DNA of 64,000 bases from Paenibacillus cellulositrophicus (GTDB taxonomy: Bacteria; Bacillota; Bacilli; Paenibacillales; Paenibacillaceae), in assembly GCF_009363095.1 (NCBI RefSeq), contig NZ_CP045295.1:6291001-6355000 (forward strand), written 5' to 3'. Position 1 is the first letter of the stretch. Each line of letters starts with the position of its first letter. A program made the position numbers and the translations under genes. Below, in pieces: positions 25,236-34,114 of this stretch. A model generated the notes under the pieces. The model saw only the letters and a list, made by a program, of their open reading frames with translations. It was not told the DNA's origin and did no database searches.

Positions 25236-26324
25236 TTGAATTTAGAGCATTATGGATGGAATACGGATTGGCAGCAGAAATGGCTGCAGCGAGATCGCAA
25301 ACAGCACATTCCCGGCCGCATCGTCAGCGACTTCGGTCAAATGTACCGGGTCTGGACCTCAGCCGGGGAAGTATGGGGAGAAGTATCGGGCAAGCTGAAG
25401 CATGAGCATCAGGACCGGAGCGAGCTGCCGGCTGTAGGCGACTGGGTGGAAGTTCAGGCGCTGGAGCAGGAAGAGCGGGTGATCATTCACGGCGTCTTGG
25501 AACGTAAAACCTGTATCTCCCGGCAGGCAGCAGGGGTCGCCACCATTAATGAGCAGATCATCGCCTCCAACGTCGATACGCTGTTCCTGGTCAGCTCGCT
25601 CAATGACGATTTTAACGTCAGACGCATGGAAAGGTATTTGATCATGGCCTGGAACAGCGGCGTAACCCCGGTTATACTGCTCAGCAAGGCCGATCTATGC
25701 CCGGACGCGGAGCTGAAGGTCGCTGAGATGGAAGGGGCGGCGCCGGGGGTGCCGGTTCACGCCATCAGCGCGCTGGAAGATATGGGACGCGATATCGTCT
25801 CCGCTTACCTGGGAGAAGGGATTACCGTGGCGCTGACCGGCTCATCCGGCTGCGGCAAATCGACCATCGTCAACTGGTTGTCCGAGGCCGGCGTGCAGAA
25901 GACTCAAGGGATCCGCGATGATGACAGCCGCGGGCGCCATACGACGACGCACCGCCAGCTGTTCCTGCTGCCCCAAGGGGGCATCATGGCCGATACGCCC
26001 GGCATGCGGGAACTGCGGCTGTTCGAAGACGAAGGAGGCCTGGCCCAAGCGTTTTCCGACATCGAGGAGATCGGCGGCCAGTGCCGCTTTGCGGACTGCA
26101 AGCATGAAGGCGAGGCGGGATGCGCCGTCCGGGAAGCAGTGGAAGCAGGCGTACTGGAGGAACGTCGGCTGTCCAATTACCATAAGACACAGCGGGAGCT
26201 GAGGTTTCAAGCGGTAAAAGAAGCACGAAGCAGGCGCAAGACTGATCCGAAGGGGCGGGGATCCAAAAGTGGGGCCCCGCGCAAATCCTCATCCTATTGG
26301 ACGAAGCAGCTGATGGATGAATAA
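25236..26324 (+). CDS. rsgA: RsgA-family ribosome small-subunit GTPase
   Basis: A 362-residue circularly permuted GTPase. An N-terminal OB fold (residues 1-95) is followed by the G domain with permuted motif order: G4 LSKADL near residue 148, G1 GSSGCGKST near residue 205, G3 DTPGMRE near residue 250. A C-terminal zinc site is formed by CRFADCKHEGEAGC. RsgA checks and matures the 30S subunit. The length and C-terminal basic tail (SRRKTDPKGRGSKSG) suggest the longer YjeQ-like paralogue rather than the essential short one. The start is TTG 25236, eight bases after GGAGGG. The two upstream terminators imply tight control. Confidence 0.92.
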   Translation: MNLEHYGWNTDWQQKWLQRDRKQHIPGRIVSDFGQMYRVWTSAGEVWGEVSGKLKHEHQDRSELPAVGDWVEVQALEQEERVIIHGVLERKTCISRQAAGVATINEQIIASNVDTLFLVSSLNDDFNVRRMERYLIMAWNSGVTPVILLSKADLCPDAELKVAEMEGAAPGVPVHAISALEDMGRDIVSAYLGEGITVALTGSSGCGKSTIVNWLSEAGVQKTQGIRDDDSRGRHTTTHRQLFLLPQGGIMADTPGMRELRLFEDEGGLAQAFSDIEEIGGQCRFADCKHEGEAGCAVREAVEAGVLEERRLSNYHKTQRELRFQAVKEARSRRKTDPKGRGSKSGAPRKSSSYWTKQLMDE

Positions 26325-26330
26325 AGCAGC

Positions 26331-26367
26331 AAAAAAACCACGATGGTATCCATCGTGGTTTTTTTGG
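26331..26367. terminator. Bidirectional intrinsic terminator
   Basis: AAAAAAACCACGATGG-TAT-CCATCGTGGTTTTTTT between the convergent rsgA and azoR. Confidence 0.93.
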
Positions 26368-26415
26368 GCTGGAGATCGTTGTCCAGCTTCCGAGCAAATC
26401 ATTTTATAAGCAGGA

Positions 26416-27042
26416 TTAGAAGTTCTTGGCGGCTTCGGCAGCTTTGGCTACACCGGCTTCAACCAATGCGGCAGCCTGATCCGGAAGCTGGTTATGGCCT
26501 TCAACGATAATGGTCGTTACATTCTGGATCCCGAACAGACCCATGCTGCGCGAAACGAAGTTGACGGCCATTTCGCTGGCAGCGGCAGGGCCATCAGAAT
26601 AGATGCCGCCTCTCGCATTGAGGATAGCGACCTTCTTGTCGCCAGCCAGACCTACAGGGCCCTCCGGCGTGTATTTAAAGGTTTTGCCTGCACGGTTCAG
26701 GTAGTCCAGGTACGAATGAAGCACGGCCGGAACAGTCATGTTCCACAGCGGGAAGCCGAAGACGATTTTGTCGGCGGCCAGGAACTGATCGAGGTAGCGG
26801 TCGGCGATCGCTGCCGCTTCACGTTCCTCAGGTGTCGTTTCGATGCCGTTGGCGGTTTTATACAGGCCGGTAATCGTCGTATGGTCGTAATAGCGCGGCT
26901 GCTCGGCGAACAGGTCCAGCTCCACGATTTCGTCCTCCGGATGAGCTGCCGTATAGGAATCCTTGAAAGCATGATACAGCTTCACGCTGATCGCCTGGTC
27001 AATGGGACGGTTATTTGCTTTGATAAAAAGTACAGTAGACAT
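26416..27042 (-). CDS. azoR: FMN-dependent NADH-azoreductase / quinone reductase
   Basis: A 208-residue flavodoxin-fold enzyme. FIKANNRP binds the FMN phosphate region at the N-terminus, GFPLWNMTVPAVLHSYLD (residues 96-113) and NARGGIYSDG (about residues 143-152) surround the isoalloxazine. AzoR proteins reduce quinones and azo dyes by two electrons and protect against quinone and thiol stress; Bacillus paralogues are controlled by YodB or MhqR. AAAGGAG precedes the ATG. The upstream region has a near-consensus promoter overlapped by ATAGT/ACTAT repeats. Confidence 0.92.
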   Translation of the reverse strand: MSTVLFIKANNRPIDQAISVKLYHAFKDSYTAAHPEDEIVELDLFAEQPRYYDHTTITGLYKTANGIETTPEEREAAAIADRYLDQFLAADKIVFGFPLWNMTVPAVLHSYLDYLNRAGKTFKYTPEGPVGLAGDKKVAILNARGGIYSDGPAAASEMAVNFVSRSMGLFGIQNVTTIIVEGHNQLPDQAAALVEAGVAKAAEAAKNF

Positions 27043-27066
27043 GGTGTAAACTCCTTTAAGTATAAA

Positions 27067-27117
27067 ATAGTCACTAACTATGATAAATATAGTAGATTAA
27101 AATGTTTAAAAAGTCAA
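27067..27117 (-). promoter_or_regulatory. azoR promoter with ATAGT/ACTAT operator
   Basis: On the minus strand TTGACT (27117-27112), 17-base spacer, TACTAT (27094-27089). The -10 overlaps a series of ATAGT/ACTAT elements, including ATAGT-CACTA-ACTAT at 27067-27081. The position over the -10 and start suggests a repressor of the YodB/HxlR or MarR class. Confidence 0.6.
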
Positions 27118-27173
27118 AAAAATATTTTTTGAGCAGAAACGGATGTCGAATGATGACGAAAATATTTTTATTG

Positions 27174-27187
27174 TAAAAGCGCTTTCT
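27174..27187. promoter_or_regulatory. Possible cre site upstream of the 27255 gene
   Basis: TAAAAGCGCTTTCT differs from the palindromic cre TGAAAGCGCTTTCA at two positions. Confidence 0.3.
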
Positions 27188-27254
27188 TTCCTGGTCATAA
27201 TGGGACTAGTCATTCCAATATATAAATAGTAAGGAATAGGGAGGTGGGGGAAGG

Positions 27255-27782
27255 ATGGGCTTTTATCATCTGTTTTGGGGATTTTTGTTTATGTTTGATT
27301 TCCAAATCAACGGTTTTGACATTTTACCCGACGTGATCGGCTATCTGCTGTTCTATGTGGGGCTGGCCAAGCTGAACCGGCGCTCCGAGCATTTTCGCAA
27401 AGCCGGGAACACGGCGGCTGTCCTGCTTGGTGTGTCCGCTCTTGCCTTTGTTTTGTCGGTCCTGCCCGGGGCTTCCGCAGCGATCGGAATTCCGCTGGGC
27501 CTGGTCATCCTCCTTCTGAATTTGTACATGGTGTTTCATATTTGTCAGGGAATCGGCGCTCTGGCTGGAAGGAGAGGTCTGTATCAGTTTCAAAGCATGG
27601 CTCTCCAGCGCTGGCGGTGGTATTTGCTGCTCGTGCCCGCGATGTTCGTCGTCCTGCTCATCGCTGCCCTGCTGCCAGCTGCGGCGCTCATTCTCGGGCT
27701 CGTGCTGATTGTGGCGTCTTTTGTCATAAATGTTCTAATGATGCTGCTGATGAGGGAAGCCGAGCAACACCTGCGCCGCTAG
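27255..27782 (+). CDS. Small integral membrane protein of unknown function
   Basis: A 175-residue protein with four or five hydrophobic helices (about residues 20-40, 54-72, 76-95, 122-142, 145-166) and short loops. The start, FYHLFWGFLFMFDFQINGFD followed by ILPDVIGYLLFYVGL, resembles small membrane proteins common in Bacillus and Paenibacillus, with no assigned function. GGGAGGTGGGGAAGG precedes the ATG. It is a single gene. Confidence 0.75.
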   Translation: MGFYHLFWGFLFMFDFQINGFDILPDVIGYLLFYVGLAKLNRRSEHFRKAGNTAAVLLGVSALAFVLSVLPGASAAIGIPLGLVILLLNLYMVFHICQGIGALAGRRGLYQFQSMALQRWRWYLLLVPAMFVVLLIAALLPAAALILGLVLIVASFVINVLMMLLMREAEQHLRR

Positions 27783-27879
27783 GCGCTGATTAAAGGCGGA
27801 AACGGCTGGGTATATATTCAAAACAGGAAGAAAATTCCTGGATTTATAAGGAAAATTCAATGACAAGGAGAGGATGGGC

Positions 27880-28017
27880 ATGTCCATTGACCGCTTTATT
27901 TTAAAAAAATTGGACTCCTGCCAAGAAGAACATACGCGCGCCAATCTAGTGCAGCTGTTCAAAATCCGCATCCAGAAAGCAGAAAGAGCAACCGGTTTCC
28001 ATACGGGCAGACACTAG
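27880..28017 (+). CDS. 45-residue basic small protein, unknown
   Basis: ATG 27880 lies nine bases after AAGGAG. The product, beginning MSIDRFILKKLDSCQEEHTR and ending in FHTGRH, is positively charged, predicted helical and without a membrane segment. I recognise no family. Codon use looks like the neighbours. It follows the membrane protein by about 100 bases. Confidence 0.5.
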   Translation: MSIDRFILKKLDSCQEEHTRANLVQLFKIRIQKAERATGFHTGRH

Positions 28018-28120
28018 ATCATGACGATCAGGGGAGCCTTCACGGACTACTGGTTTACGATATCGATCTTTATCCTTTTGCAAGGTCCCCCGAAATTGCC
28101 AAAATAGCTTTCATGAAGGA

Positions 28121-28145
28121 GCCCCACTTTGTGGGGTTATTTTGT
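28121..28145 (+). repeat. CCCCAC/GTGGGG hairpin, second copy
   Basis: CCCCAC-TTT-GTGGGG followed by TTATTTTG, the same design as at 13461-13484. It may end transcripts from 27255-28017. Confidence 0.4.
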
Positions 28146-28233
28146 GCCCTTTTACCCGTCTGTGCAACCTTTCGATCCACCAAGCCGTCAAACAGATCAG
28201 ATTGGAAAATATTATGCATGGAGTGGATGCATC

Positions 28234-28881
28234 GTGAACAAATTGCTGCAGGGAGCTGTTGTGATCGCGGCGCTGATCGGCCTGGCCGCTTCACCGTCGC
28301 AAATCTACGCGGATGATTCCTTTAAGGATTTAACCGGAGTTCAGGAGAAAGAAAAAATTGAGAGCCTTCATGCCCGTGGATTGGTACAGGGGATGACTGG
28401 CGACGAATTCCGGCCGCAAGCCGGTCTGACTGCGTCGCAAGGCGTGACGATGATCGTCAAGTCGCTGAAGCTGAATCTGGATGGCATCGCATTTATTAAG
28501 AAGCCGGAGGCAAAAGACGTGTTCACCCGCGTCGCCAATGACGCCTGGTACGCACAACCTTTTATCGTTGCCCATTATAATGAACTGGATATCCCGGCTA
28601 GCATCGAACCCGGCCGGACGCTGACCCGTGAAGAGTTTATTCACTATCTGGTTCAGGGCATCGAGCGCACAGGGGCATATCCTTTACCGAAAATATATAT
28701 TCAAATCAGCGACGAGGCGAACATTACCCCATCGTACCAGGGAACGATTGAGCGTGCTTTGGTATATAAGGTTACGGCGTTAGACCCGGAAGGGAACATC
28801 CATCCAAAGGATCCGATATCCCGTGCCGAGGCTGCCGCCATGGTCTACGATGCAGTGGCTTTTGTGGAATCCCATCAGTAG
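28234..28881 (+). CDS. Secreted S-layer-homology (SLH) domain protein
   Basis: A 215-residue exported protein. GTG 28234 follows GGAGTGG and gives a signal peptide MNKLLQGAVVIAALIGLAAS ending at a likely cleavage after IYA. Upstream in-frame codons look non-coding. The mature part has SLH-like repeats: FKDLTGVQEKEKIESLHARG with a MTGDEFRPQAGLTASQGVTM strand, a middle unit around AWYAQPFIVAHYNELDI, and a last unit NIHPKDPISRAEAAAMVYDA. SLH repeats bind pyruvylated secondary cell-wall polymer. There is no further domain, so it is probably a small wall-associated protein. Confidence 0.82.
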   Translation: MNKLLQGAVVIAALIGLAASPSQIYADDSFKDLTGVQEKEKIESLHARGLVQGMTGDEFRPQAGLTASQGVTMIVKSLKLNLDGIAFIKKPEAKDVFTRVANDAWYAQPFIVAHYNELDIPASIEPGRTLTREEFIHYLVQGIERTGAYPLPKIYIQISDEANITPSYQGTIERALVYKVTALDPEGNIHPKDPISRAEAAAMVYDAVAFVESHQ

Positions 28882-28910
28882 GCGGGAACGCTGCCTTCAT
28901 TAAACAAAAA

Positions 28911-28955
28911 AACACCATCCCTCTTAATAGAGGGACAGTGCTAGGGTGTCATTTT
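28911..28955. terminator. Terminator between convergent genes
   Basis: ACACC-CCCTC-TTAATA-GAGGG-GGGTGT with an interior bulge, preceded by A7 and followed by CATTTTC. It lies between the SLH gene and the small minus-strand gene, overlapping the latter's end. Confidence 0.6.
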
Positions 28956-29163
28956 CGCTCTTGCTGTGAAGAATGGCTTCGGAACCTTCAATTTCAATGC
29001 TGATCAGCGTATTCAAGCATTTCTGAAGTGCTCTTTTTCCGTTTTGAATTTTATTTTCCAAGGTGCCACTCAGCAGCTTCATTATTTTCGAAACAGGTTG
29101 TTTGCAGTCGGTTGTAAAGTATACGGGAACTACTTTGTTTTGGAAGTTAATTAGTATTCTCAT
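28924..29163 (-). CDS. 79-residue small protein, unknown
   Basis: ATG 29163 follows GAGGTGATTTCT, a good ribosome binding site. An upstream in-frame ATG adds 16 unlikely residues. The product begins MRILINFQNKVVPVYFTTDC and contains a basic helix GTLENKIQNGKRALQKCLN. AT-rich codon use contrasts with the GC-rich neighbours. No family is recognised. Confidence 0.55.
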   Translation of the reverse strand: MRILINFQNKVVPVYFTTDCKQPVSKIMKLLSGTLENKIQNGKRALQKCLNTLISIEIEGSEAILHSKSENDTLALSLY

Positions 29164-29686
29164 AGAAATCACCTCATTCGTGTTATTCCATACCTGTATT
29201 CTACCTGCCAAATATTAAAAAAACCTTAAAGAAAACTTATAAATAGTTAAATTGCACACAATTTTTCGGAAGTGAATATAATTAGAGGCTTCCGATTTTT
29301 TGTGTGTTTTCAAAACCTGCGGCCCTAAAAATACGCCAAGGCTATAAATCTTTTAAGAGGGAACTTGCCTTTCTTGAATCCGCCTGTGAAACTGGGTATC
29401 AGGTATTATTTTCGGAGTGATAAAATAGGACCAGTATCTCCTTAAAAATGGATATAAAATCAGTTACATACAGATAAATCCATCTAAAAATAGTACATAA
29501 GAACTATAAAACTCTAGAAGGCCGAGAATTAAACTAGTTAAAATGTCACAAATTGACAGGATTATGCACTGATGTTACATTATCATAAGGTTACAAAGTT
29601 TTCATATTTTCGCTTGGGTCTGCTGAATGTTACTTCAATTACAATAAATAAGCTAATTCTACTATGGCAAGAAGGAGTGGATACCT
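29164..29686. other. AT-rich intergenic region upstream of the type VII locus
   Basis: About 520 bases, clearly more AT-rich than the flanks. It contains one + strand hairpin with a T-run (29267-29301) and a TACTAT box near 29660-29665 that may be the -10 of the secretion operon, without a well-spaced -35. No coding frame is supported. Confidence 0.5.
29267..29301 (+). terminator. Orphan terminator-like hairpin
   Basis: CGGAAG and CTTCCG around a 16-nt loop, followed by ATTTTTT. No + strand gene lies directly upstream, so it may end a small RNA or be a remnant. Confidence 0.4.
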
Positions 29687-30019
29687 TTGATTCTAACCGT
29701 GATGATCAGCGGCCAGGAAAGAGACTGGTTTGATGTCGAAGTGCCGGATGACTGCCCGGCGGCCCACCTAAAGGACATGCTGGGTGTTCGAATCTATGGG
29801 GAGGCTCCGCCTGAAGGCTCGCAATATATATTAGAAGGCAAATTTCCCGAGGGGCTCTGGTTCCCGGTAAAGGATGCCCAGGACGTAGCTGAAGCAGGAC
29901 TTAGGGAAGGCTGTATGGTCCGAATCCAGCGGGCCTTTTCGACCACGACGGAAGAGGCGCCGAGCTTCGGCAGAAGAAATTTGTTTCAATATGAATGGAA
30001 TCGGGTATTGGAAAGTTAA
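29687..30019 (+). CDS. yukD: YukD-like ubiquitin-fold protein of type VII secretion
   Basis: A 110-residue cytoplasmic protein. MILTVMISGQERDWFDVEVP, LKDMLGVRIYG and LREGCMVRIQRAF follow the beta-grasp pattern of YukD/EsaB. YukD is a small cytoplasmic component needed for secretion in Bacillus; it lacks a di-glycine tail and is not conjugated. The C-terminal 25 residues extend beyond the usual fold. The start is TTG 29687, eight bases after AAGGAGTGG. It is the first gene of the secretion operon, 90 bases before essC. Confidence 0.75.
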   Translation: MILTVMISGQERDWFDVEVPDDCPAAHLKDMLGVRIYGEAPPEGSQYILEGKFPEGLWFPVKDAQDVAEAGLREGCMVRIQRAFSTTTEEAPSFGRRNLFQYEWNRVLES

Positions 30020-30108
30020 AAATGTTTTTTTTCGGATTCCTGAACACTAGTACTTATTGCATGGGTAACCTGAAGGATTTTGGATGCCAAAAGAGGGGTT
30101 GACGCATT

Positions 30109-33100
30109 ATGAATGTGTTATATCAACGTTCGCCCAGAATCAAACCGACGATCAAGGAACAGCGGCTGGACATCCTGAGGCCGCCGGGCGAGCCGAGTAA
30201 ACCATCATTTTCTTTGGTTTCGATCATCCTCCCGGCAGTGATGACCATTTTCAGCATCGGTTTGTTTATCTACATGAACCTTACAGGGAATATAGCGAAC
30301 AACACGTACGTCATGTTTCAAATGGTTTCTGTTGTTATGATGCTTACATCATATACGATCCCTTTCATCGCTTATCTGGGAAACAAAAGGAAATATAAAG
30401 AACAGCTGAACGAACGCATCAGCATGTATTATGCGGAGCTGGACAAGCTCAGGAAGGAGCTTGCCGCAGGGCAGAAGGAACAAGTGGACGTGCTGTACAA
30501 TATCCATGGAGACCCCGATGTCTGCTTTCATATCGTAAAAAACCGGAACAGCTCCTTGTGGGAACGTTCACCGGAAGACGACGATTTTCTGCATACGAGG
30601 ATTGGTACCGGCAGCCTGCCGTTTCATACAAAGGTAAAGGCGCCGAAGCCCGAAGGCTACGTCAAGGATCCGCTCCTCGAAGCGGCACAGTCGCTCGAAG
30701 ATGAGTTTCAGACTGTGCCGGGATCCTCTATCGTATTGCCGCTGTTTCAGGCTAAAGTCGTCGGGATCGTCGGCGATCGCGAGTCCGTCATGAACGCGCT
30801 TCGGGTGGTCGCCGCCCAGCTGGCCGTACGGCATTCGCCAGATGAGGTGAAGCTGGCGGCGTTTTATGAGGAGAAGGATGCCGGAGACTGGGATTGGATG
30901 AGATGGCTGCCCCATGTCTGGGATGAGGACAGATCATCGCGTTACATGGCGGACCGCCGCAGCAGCGCCCACCAGCTGGCGGATGAATTGTTTCAGCGGC
31001 TGGTAAGGCGCAAGACGTCCCGTGTTTTTTCAGGCCGGAAGATCGCGGCCCAGCTGCCGGCCTACGTTGTCGTTCTTGCGGGGAGCGGGCTGATCGAAGA
31101 AGAACCGCTCCTGCCGCTGCTGCTGGAGGACGCTGCCGACGTCGATGCCTGCACGATCATTATATCGGACCGCAAGGAGAAGCTGCCGATGCAGTGCCAG
31201 TTGATCGTTGATATGTCCCAGGGGAGCGGCCAGTATTCGCTGAAACGGGAAGACGGTTCTTTTGAATTGCAAAGCTTTGAAGCCGATACGATTACGCTGG
31301 AAAAGGCGGACGCGCTCGCCCGCTATATGGCCCCGATTCGGCTTAAGCGTTCGTCGGCTTCGGAGATTCCATCCCTGCTGTCCTTGTTCGACATGCTTGG
31401 CCTGGAAGACATCCGGGCGTGGGATGTACGCAGCAGGTGGAGGCACAACCGTTATCCGGAGAGCTTTCCCGTTCCGATCGGCGTCCGGGCCGGGGGCAAA
31501 AAAGTCATGCTCAACATTCACGATAAGATCGAACGGAACGGTCACGGCCCTCACGGCCTAATCGCAGGCACGACGGGATCCGGCAAAAGCGAAGTGATTC
31601 AATCGATCGTCGCTTCTCTGGCTGCGGAATACCACCCGCATGACCTGGCTTTCATGCTGATCGATTATAAGGGCGGCGGCATGTCCAACACGTTTAATCA
31701 TCTTCCGCATGTTGTCGGAACGATCACGAATTTGAACAGCAGCCTGATCGAAAGAGCCAAGGTCTCGTTGAAGGCCGAGCTGGTCAGACGCCAGAAAATA
31801 CTAAACGAATCGGGCAATCTGCAGCATATCGATGAATATTATAAGCTGCTTAGACAGCGGCAGGGACAACCCCTACCGCATCTGGTCATTATTATAGATG
31901 AATTTGCTGAGCTGAAGCGGGACCAGCCCGAGTTTATGGATGAATTGATCAGTATAGCGGCGATCGGCCGCACGCTGGGCGTTCACCTGATTCTGGCCAC
32001 CCAGAAGCCGGCAGGAGTCGTTGACGAGAAAATATGGAGCAATGCGAGGTTTCGCATCTGCCTCCGCGTTCAGGATGAAAGTGACAGCCGGGATATGCTG
32101 AAAATTCCCAATGCCGCCTGGATCACCAAACCGGGCAGGGGCTACCTTCAGGTTGGCAGTGACGAAGTGTTCGAGGAAATGCAGTTTGCATGGAGCGGGG
32201 CGCCTTATTTGGACCCTGAGGCCTCCCTTGAGAAACGGGCGGTAAGCGAAGTCGGGCTTAATGGCAAGCGGGAATGCCTGTTGTCCGGGGGCATGACCGC
32301 GGCCGAAATGCTGACGCAGCAGCCGAAGCGACAGCTGCAGGTATTTATAGATCAGCTCGCCCGGACTGCGGAAGAAGAGGGAATTATCCGCCTGCAGGGC
32401 CCGTGGCTTCCGCCGCTTCCGGAGCACTTGGAGCTGGATGCCGTCATGCAAGGAACGGATGCGGAAAAAATTGATGACATCGCCGGCATAGCCGGCCTGA
32501 TGGACGATCTGCCGAACCAAAGCCAGAGGCTTCTGACCATCCCGATGCAGCAAGGACATTGGGCTGTGTACGGGATGCCGGGCCTCGGCAAATCGACCTT
32601 TGTCCAGTCCCTTCTGATGTCGCTGGCAAGATTGTACTCGCCGGCGGATTGGAACGGTTACGTTGTGGACATGGGCCGGGTCATGCGCGATTTTGCGGGG
32701 CTTCCCCACATCGGGGCGGTCATGACGGCTGAAGAGGACGACCGCATCAAGAGGCTCTTCCGGTTTCTGATGAAGACGGCAGCCCACAGGAAAGAATTGT
32801 TCGCCGAAGCAGGCGTAAAGACGGCAGCCGCTTACAGACCGTTCCGTCCTGGTTTGCTGCCTCAACTGGTCATCGTCATTGACGGCTATTTGAACTTCCG
32901 CAACATCTACCCTGAGGAAAACGAAACGCTGGAGTTTCTCCTCCGTGAAGGAGCGGCTCTAGGGATGACATTTGTCGTTACGGCCAACCGGATTTCTGAT
33001 ATATTCGAGAAAGTGCGGAGCAGTCTGACGAACGCTTTGACCTTCGAGCTGGCCGACTCCGCAGACTATTATTATGCTGTCGGCAGACCGGGACGGATAC

Positions 33101-34098
33101 CGGGCAGTCTGCCGCCGGGAAGAGGTTTGGTGAAGGGGTACCAGCCGCCGCTGGAATTTCAGGCGGCTTTACCGGCCGTGGGAAAAGATGAGGTGCAGCG
33201 TACGGAAGCGCTCCGAAACCGGATCCAGCTGATCCGCTCCCTGTATCCCGAGCAGCAGGCTCCGGAGATCGGGAAGCTGCCTGACCGTGTCACGCTCAGG
33301 GAGCTGCTCCCGCCGGCAGCCGGTTACGACCGGGATATATTGAACGGCGGCAACCTCAAGGTGCCGCTCGGGATGGCAACCGATGACCTAGACCCTTTTG
33401 GGGTCGACCTGCAGGAAGGTCCGCATTTTATCGTAGCAAGCCCAATGGAAGGGGGGAAAACCTCCTTCCTGCTGAGCTGGATGCTGTCCCTCGCACACCG
33501 CTATCCGCCGGAAATGCTACAGATGTATACCATCGATACCCGTTATGGGAACCGCGGGCTCAGCCAATTGGCGGAACTTCCGCATATTCAGGCTAGCGCC
33601 AGCCGCGAGGAAGAGCTTGGACCGCTGATTCAGCGGCTGTATGAACAGGTCCAAGCCCGGAGTCCAGGCCAGGAAGCGCCGGCTGCTGTGCTTGTGATCG
33701 ATGATGCGGACCTGTTGGCGAAACAGCTCCAGGATTTTACAGTGAAAGAGCAGCTGACGGCGATCGTCCGCCAAGGCCGCGACCGAAATGTGCATGTGAT
33801 CGTTTCAGGCGTGCCCGCTGATTTACCGACGTTCGGCGCAGACTGGTTTAACGATATTAAATCCTGCCAAAGCGGATTTTTGTTCGGGACTTTAGACCCT
33901 AACGATTTATCGTTCTTTCGTATTCCGTTTTCGGAAGCGAGTCATACCCAGGGGAGCTTGAAAATCCTTCCGCCGGGACAAGGGTACTATATTAAACGGA
34001 AATATTTCAGGGTTAAGGCCGCAATTCCGTTTGATGACTATTGGAACAGCCATCGCTGGGTTGCCGAAATTCGCGACCGATGGCATGTTGTCGTTTGA
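30109..34098 (+). CDS. essC: EssC/YukBA-type FtsK/SpoIIIE ATPase, motor of type VII secretion
   Basis: A 1329-residue membrane ATPase. Two transmembrane helices lie near residues 34-58 and 69-91. Three ATPase domains follow: D1 with Walker A GTTGSGKSE near 487 and Walker B LVIIIDEFAEL near 592; D2 with Walker A GMPGLGKST near 822 and a weakened Walker B (VIVIDGYLNF); D3 with an altered Walker A (SPMEGGKTS, near 1114) and LVIDDADLL. Usual EssC proteins are about 1450-1500 residues with N-terminal FHA domains; those domains are absent here, so this is the shorter FHA-less form. It should power export of the WXG100 proteins encoded downstream. AAGAGGGG precedes the ATG. Confidence 0.93.
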   Translation: MNVLYQRSPRIKPTIKEQRLDILRPPGEPSKPSFSLVSIILPAVMTIFSIGLFIYMNLTGNIANNTYVMFQMVSVVMMLTSYTIPFIAYLGNKRKYKEQLNERISMYYAELDKLRKELAAGQKEQVDVLYNIHGDPDVCFHIVKNRNSSLWERSPEDDDFLHTRIGTGSLPFHTKVKAPKPEGYVKDPLLEAAQSLEDEFQTVPGSSIVLPLFQAKVVGIVGDRESVMNALRVVAAQLAVRHSPDEVKLAAFYEEKDAGDWDWMRWLPHVWDEDRSSRYMADRRSSAHQLADELFQRLVRRKTSRVFSGRKIAAQLPAYVVVLAGSGLIEEEPLLPLLLEDAADVDACTIIISDRKEKLPMQCQLIVDMSQGSGQYSLKREDGSFELQSFEADTITLEKADALARYMAPIRLKRSSASEIPSLLSLFDMLGLEDIRAWDVRSRWRHNRYPESFPVPIGVRAGGKKVMLNIHDKIERNGHGPHGLIAGTTGSGKSEVIQSIVASLAAEYHPHDLAFMLIDYKGGGMSNTFNHLPHVVGTITNLNSSLIERAKVSLKAELVRRQKILNESGNLQHIDEYYKLLRQRQGQPLPHLVIIIDEFAELKRDQPEFMDELISIAAIGRTLGVHLILATQKPAGVVDEKIWSNARFRICLRVQDESDSRDMLKIPNAAWITKPGRGYLQVGSDEVFEEMQFAWSGAPYLDPEASLEKRAVSEVGLNGKRECLLSGGMTAAEMLTQQPKRQLQVFIDQLARTAEEEGIIRLQGPWLPPLPEHLELDAVMQGTDAEKIDDIAGIAGLMDDLPNQSQRLLTIPMQQGHWAVYGMPGLGKSTFVQSLLMSLARLYSPADWNGYVVDMGRVMRDFAGLPHIGAVMTAEEDDRIKRLFRFLMKTAAHRKELFAEAGVKTAAAYRPFRPGLLPQLVIVIDGYLNFRNIYPEENETLEFLLREGAALGMTFVVTANRISDIFEKVRSSLTNALTFELADSADYYYAVGRPGRIPGSLPPGRGLVKGYQPPLEFQAALPAVGKDEVQRTEALRNRIQLIRSLYPEQQAPEIGKLPDRVTLRELLPPAAGYDRDILNGGNLKVPLGMATDDLDPFGVDLQEGPHFIVASPMEGGKTSFLLSWMLSLAHRYPPEMLQMYTIDTRYGNRGLSQLAELPHIQASASREEELGPLIQRLYEQVQARSPGQEAPAAVLVIDDADLLAKQLQDFTVKEQLTAIVRQGRDRNVHVIVSGVPADLPTFGADWFNDIKSCQSGFLFGTLDPNDLSFFRIPFSEASHTQGSLKILPPGQGYYIKRKYFRVKAAIPFDDYWNSHRWVAEIRDRWHVVV

Positions 34099-34114
34099 GG
34101 GGAGGTGGCTCATA

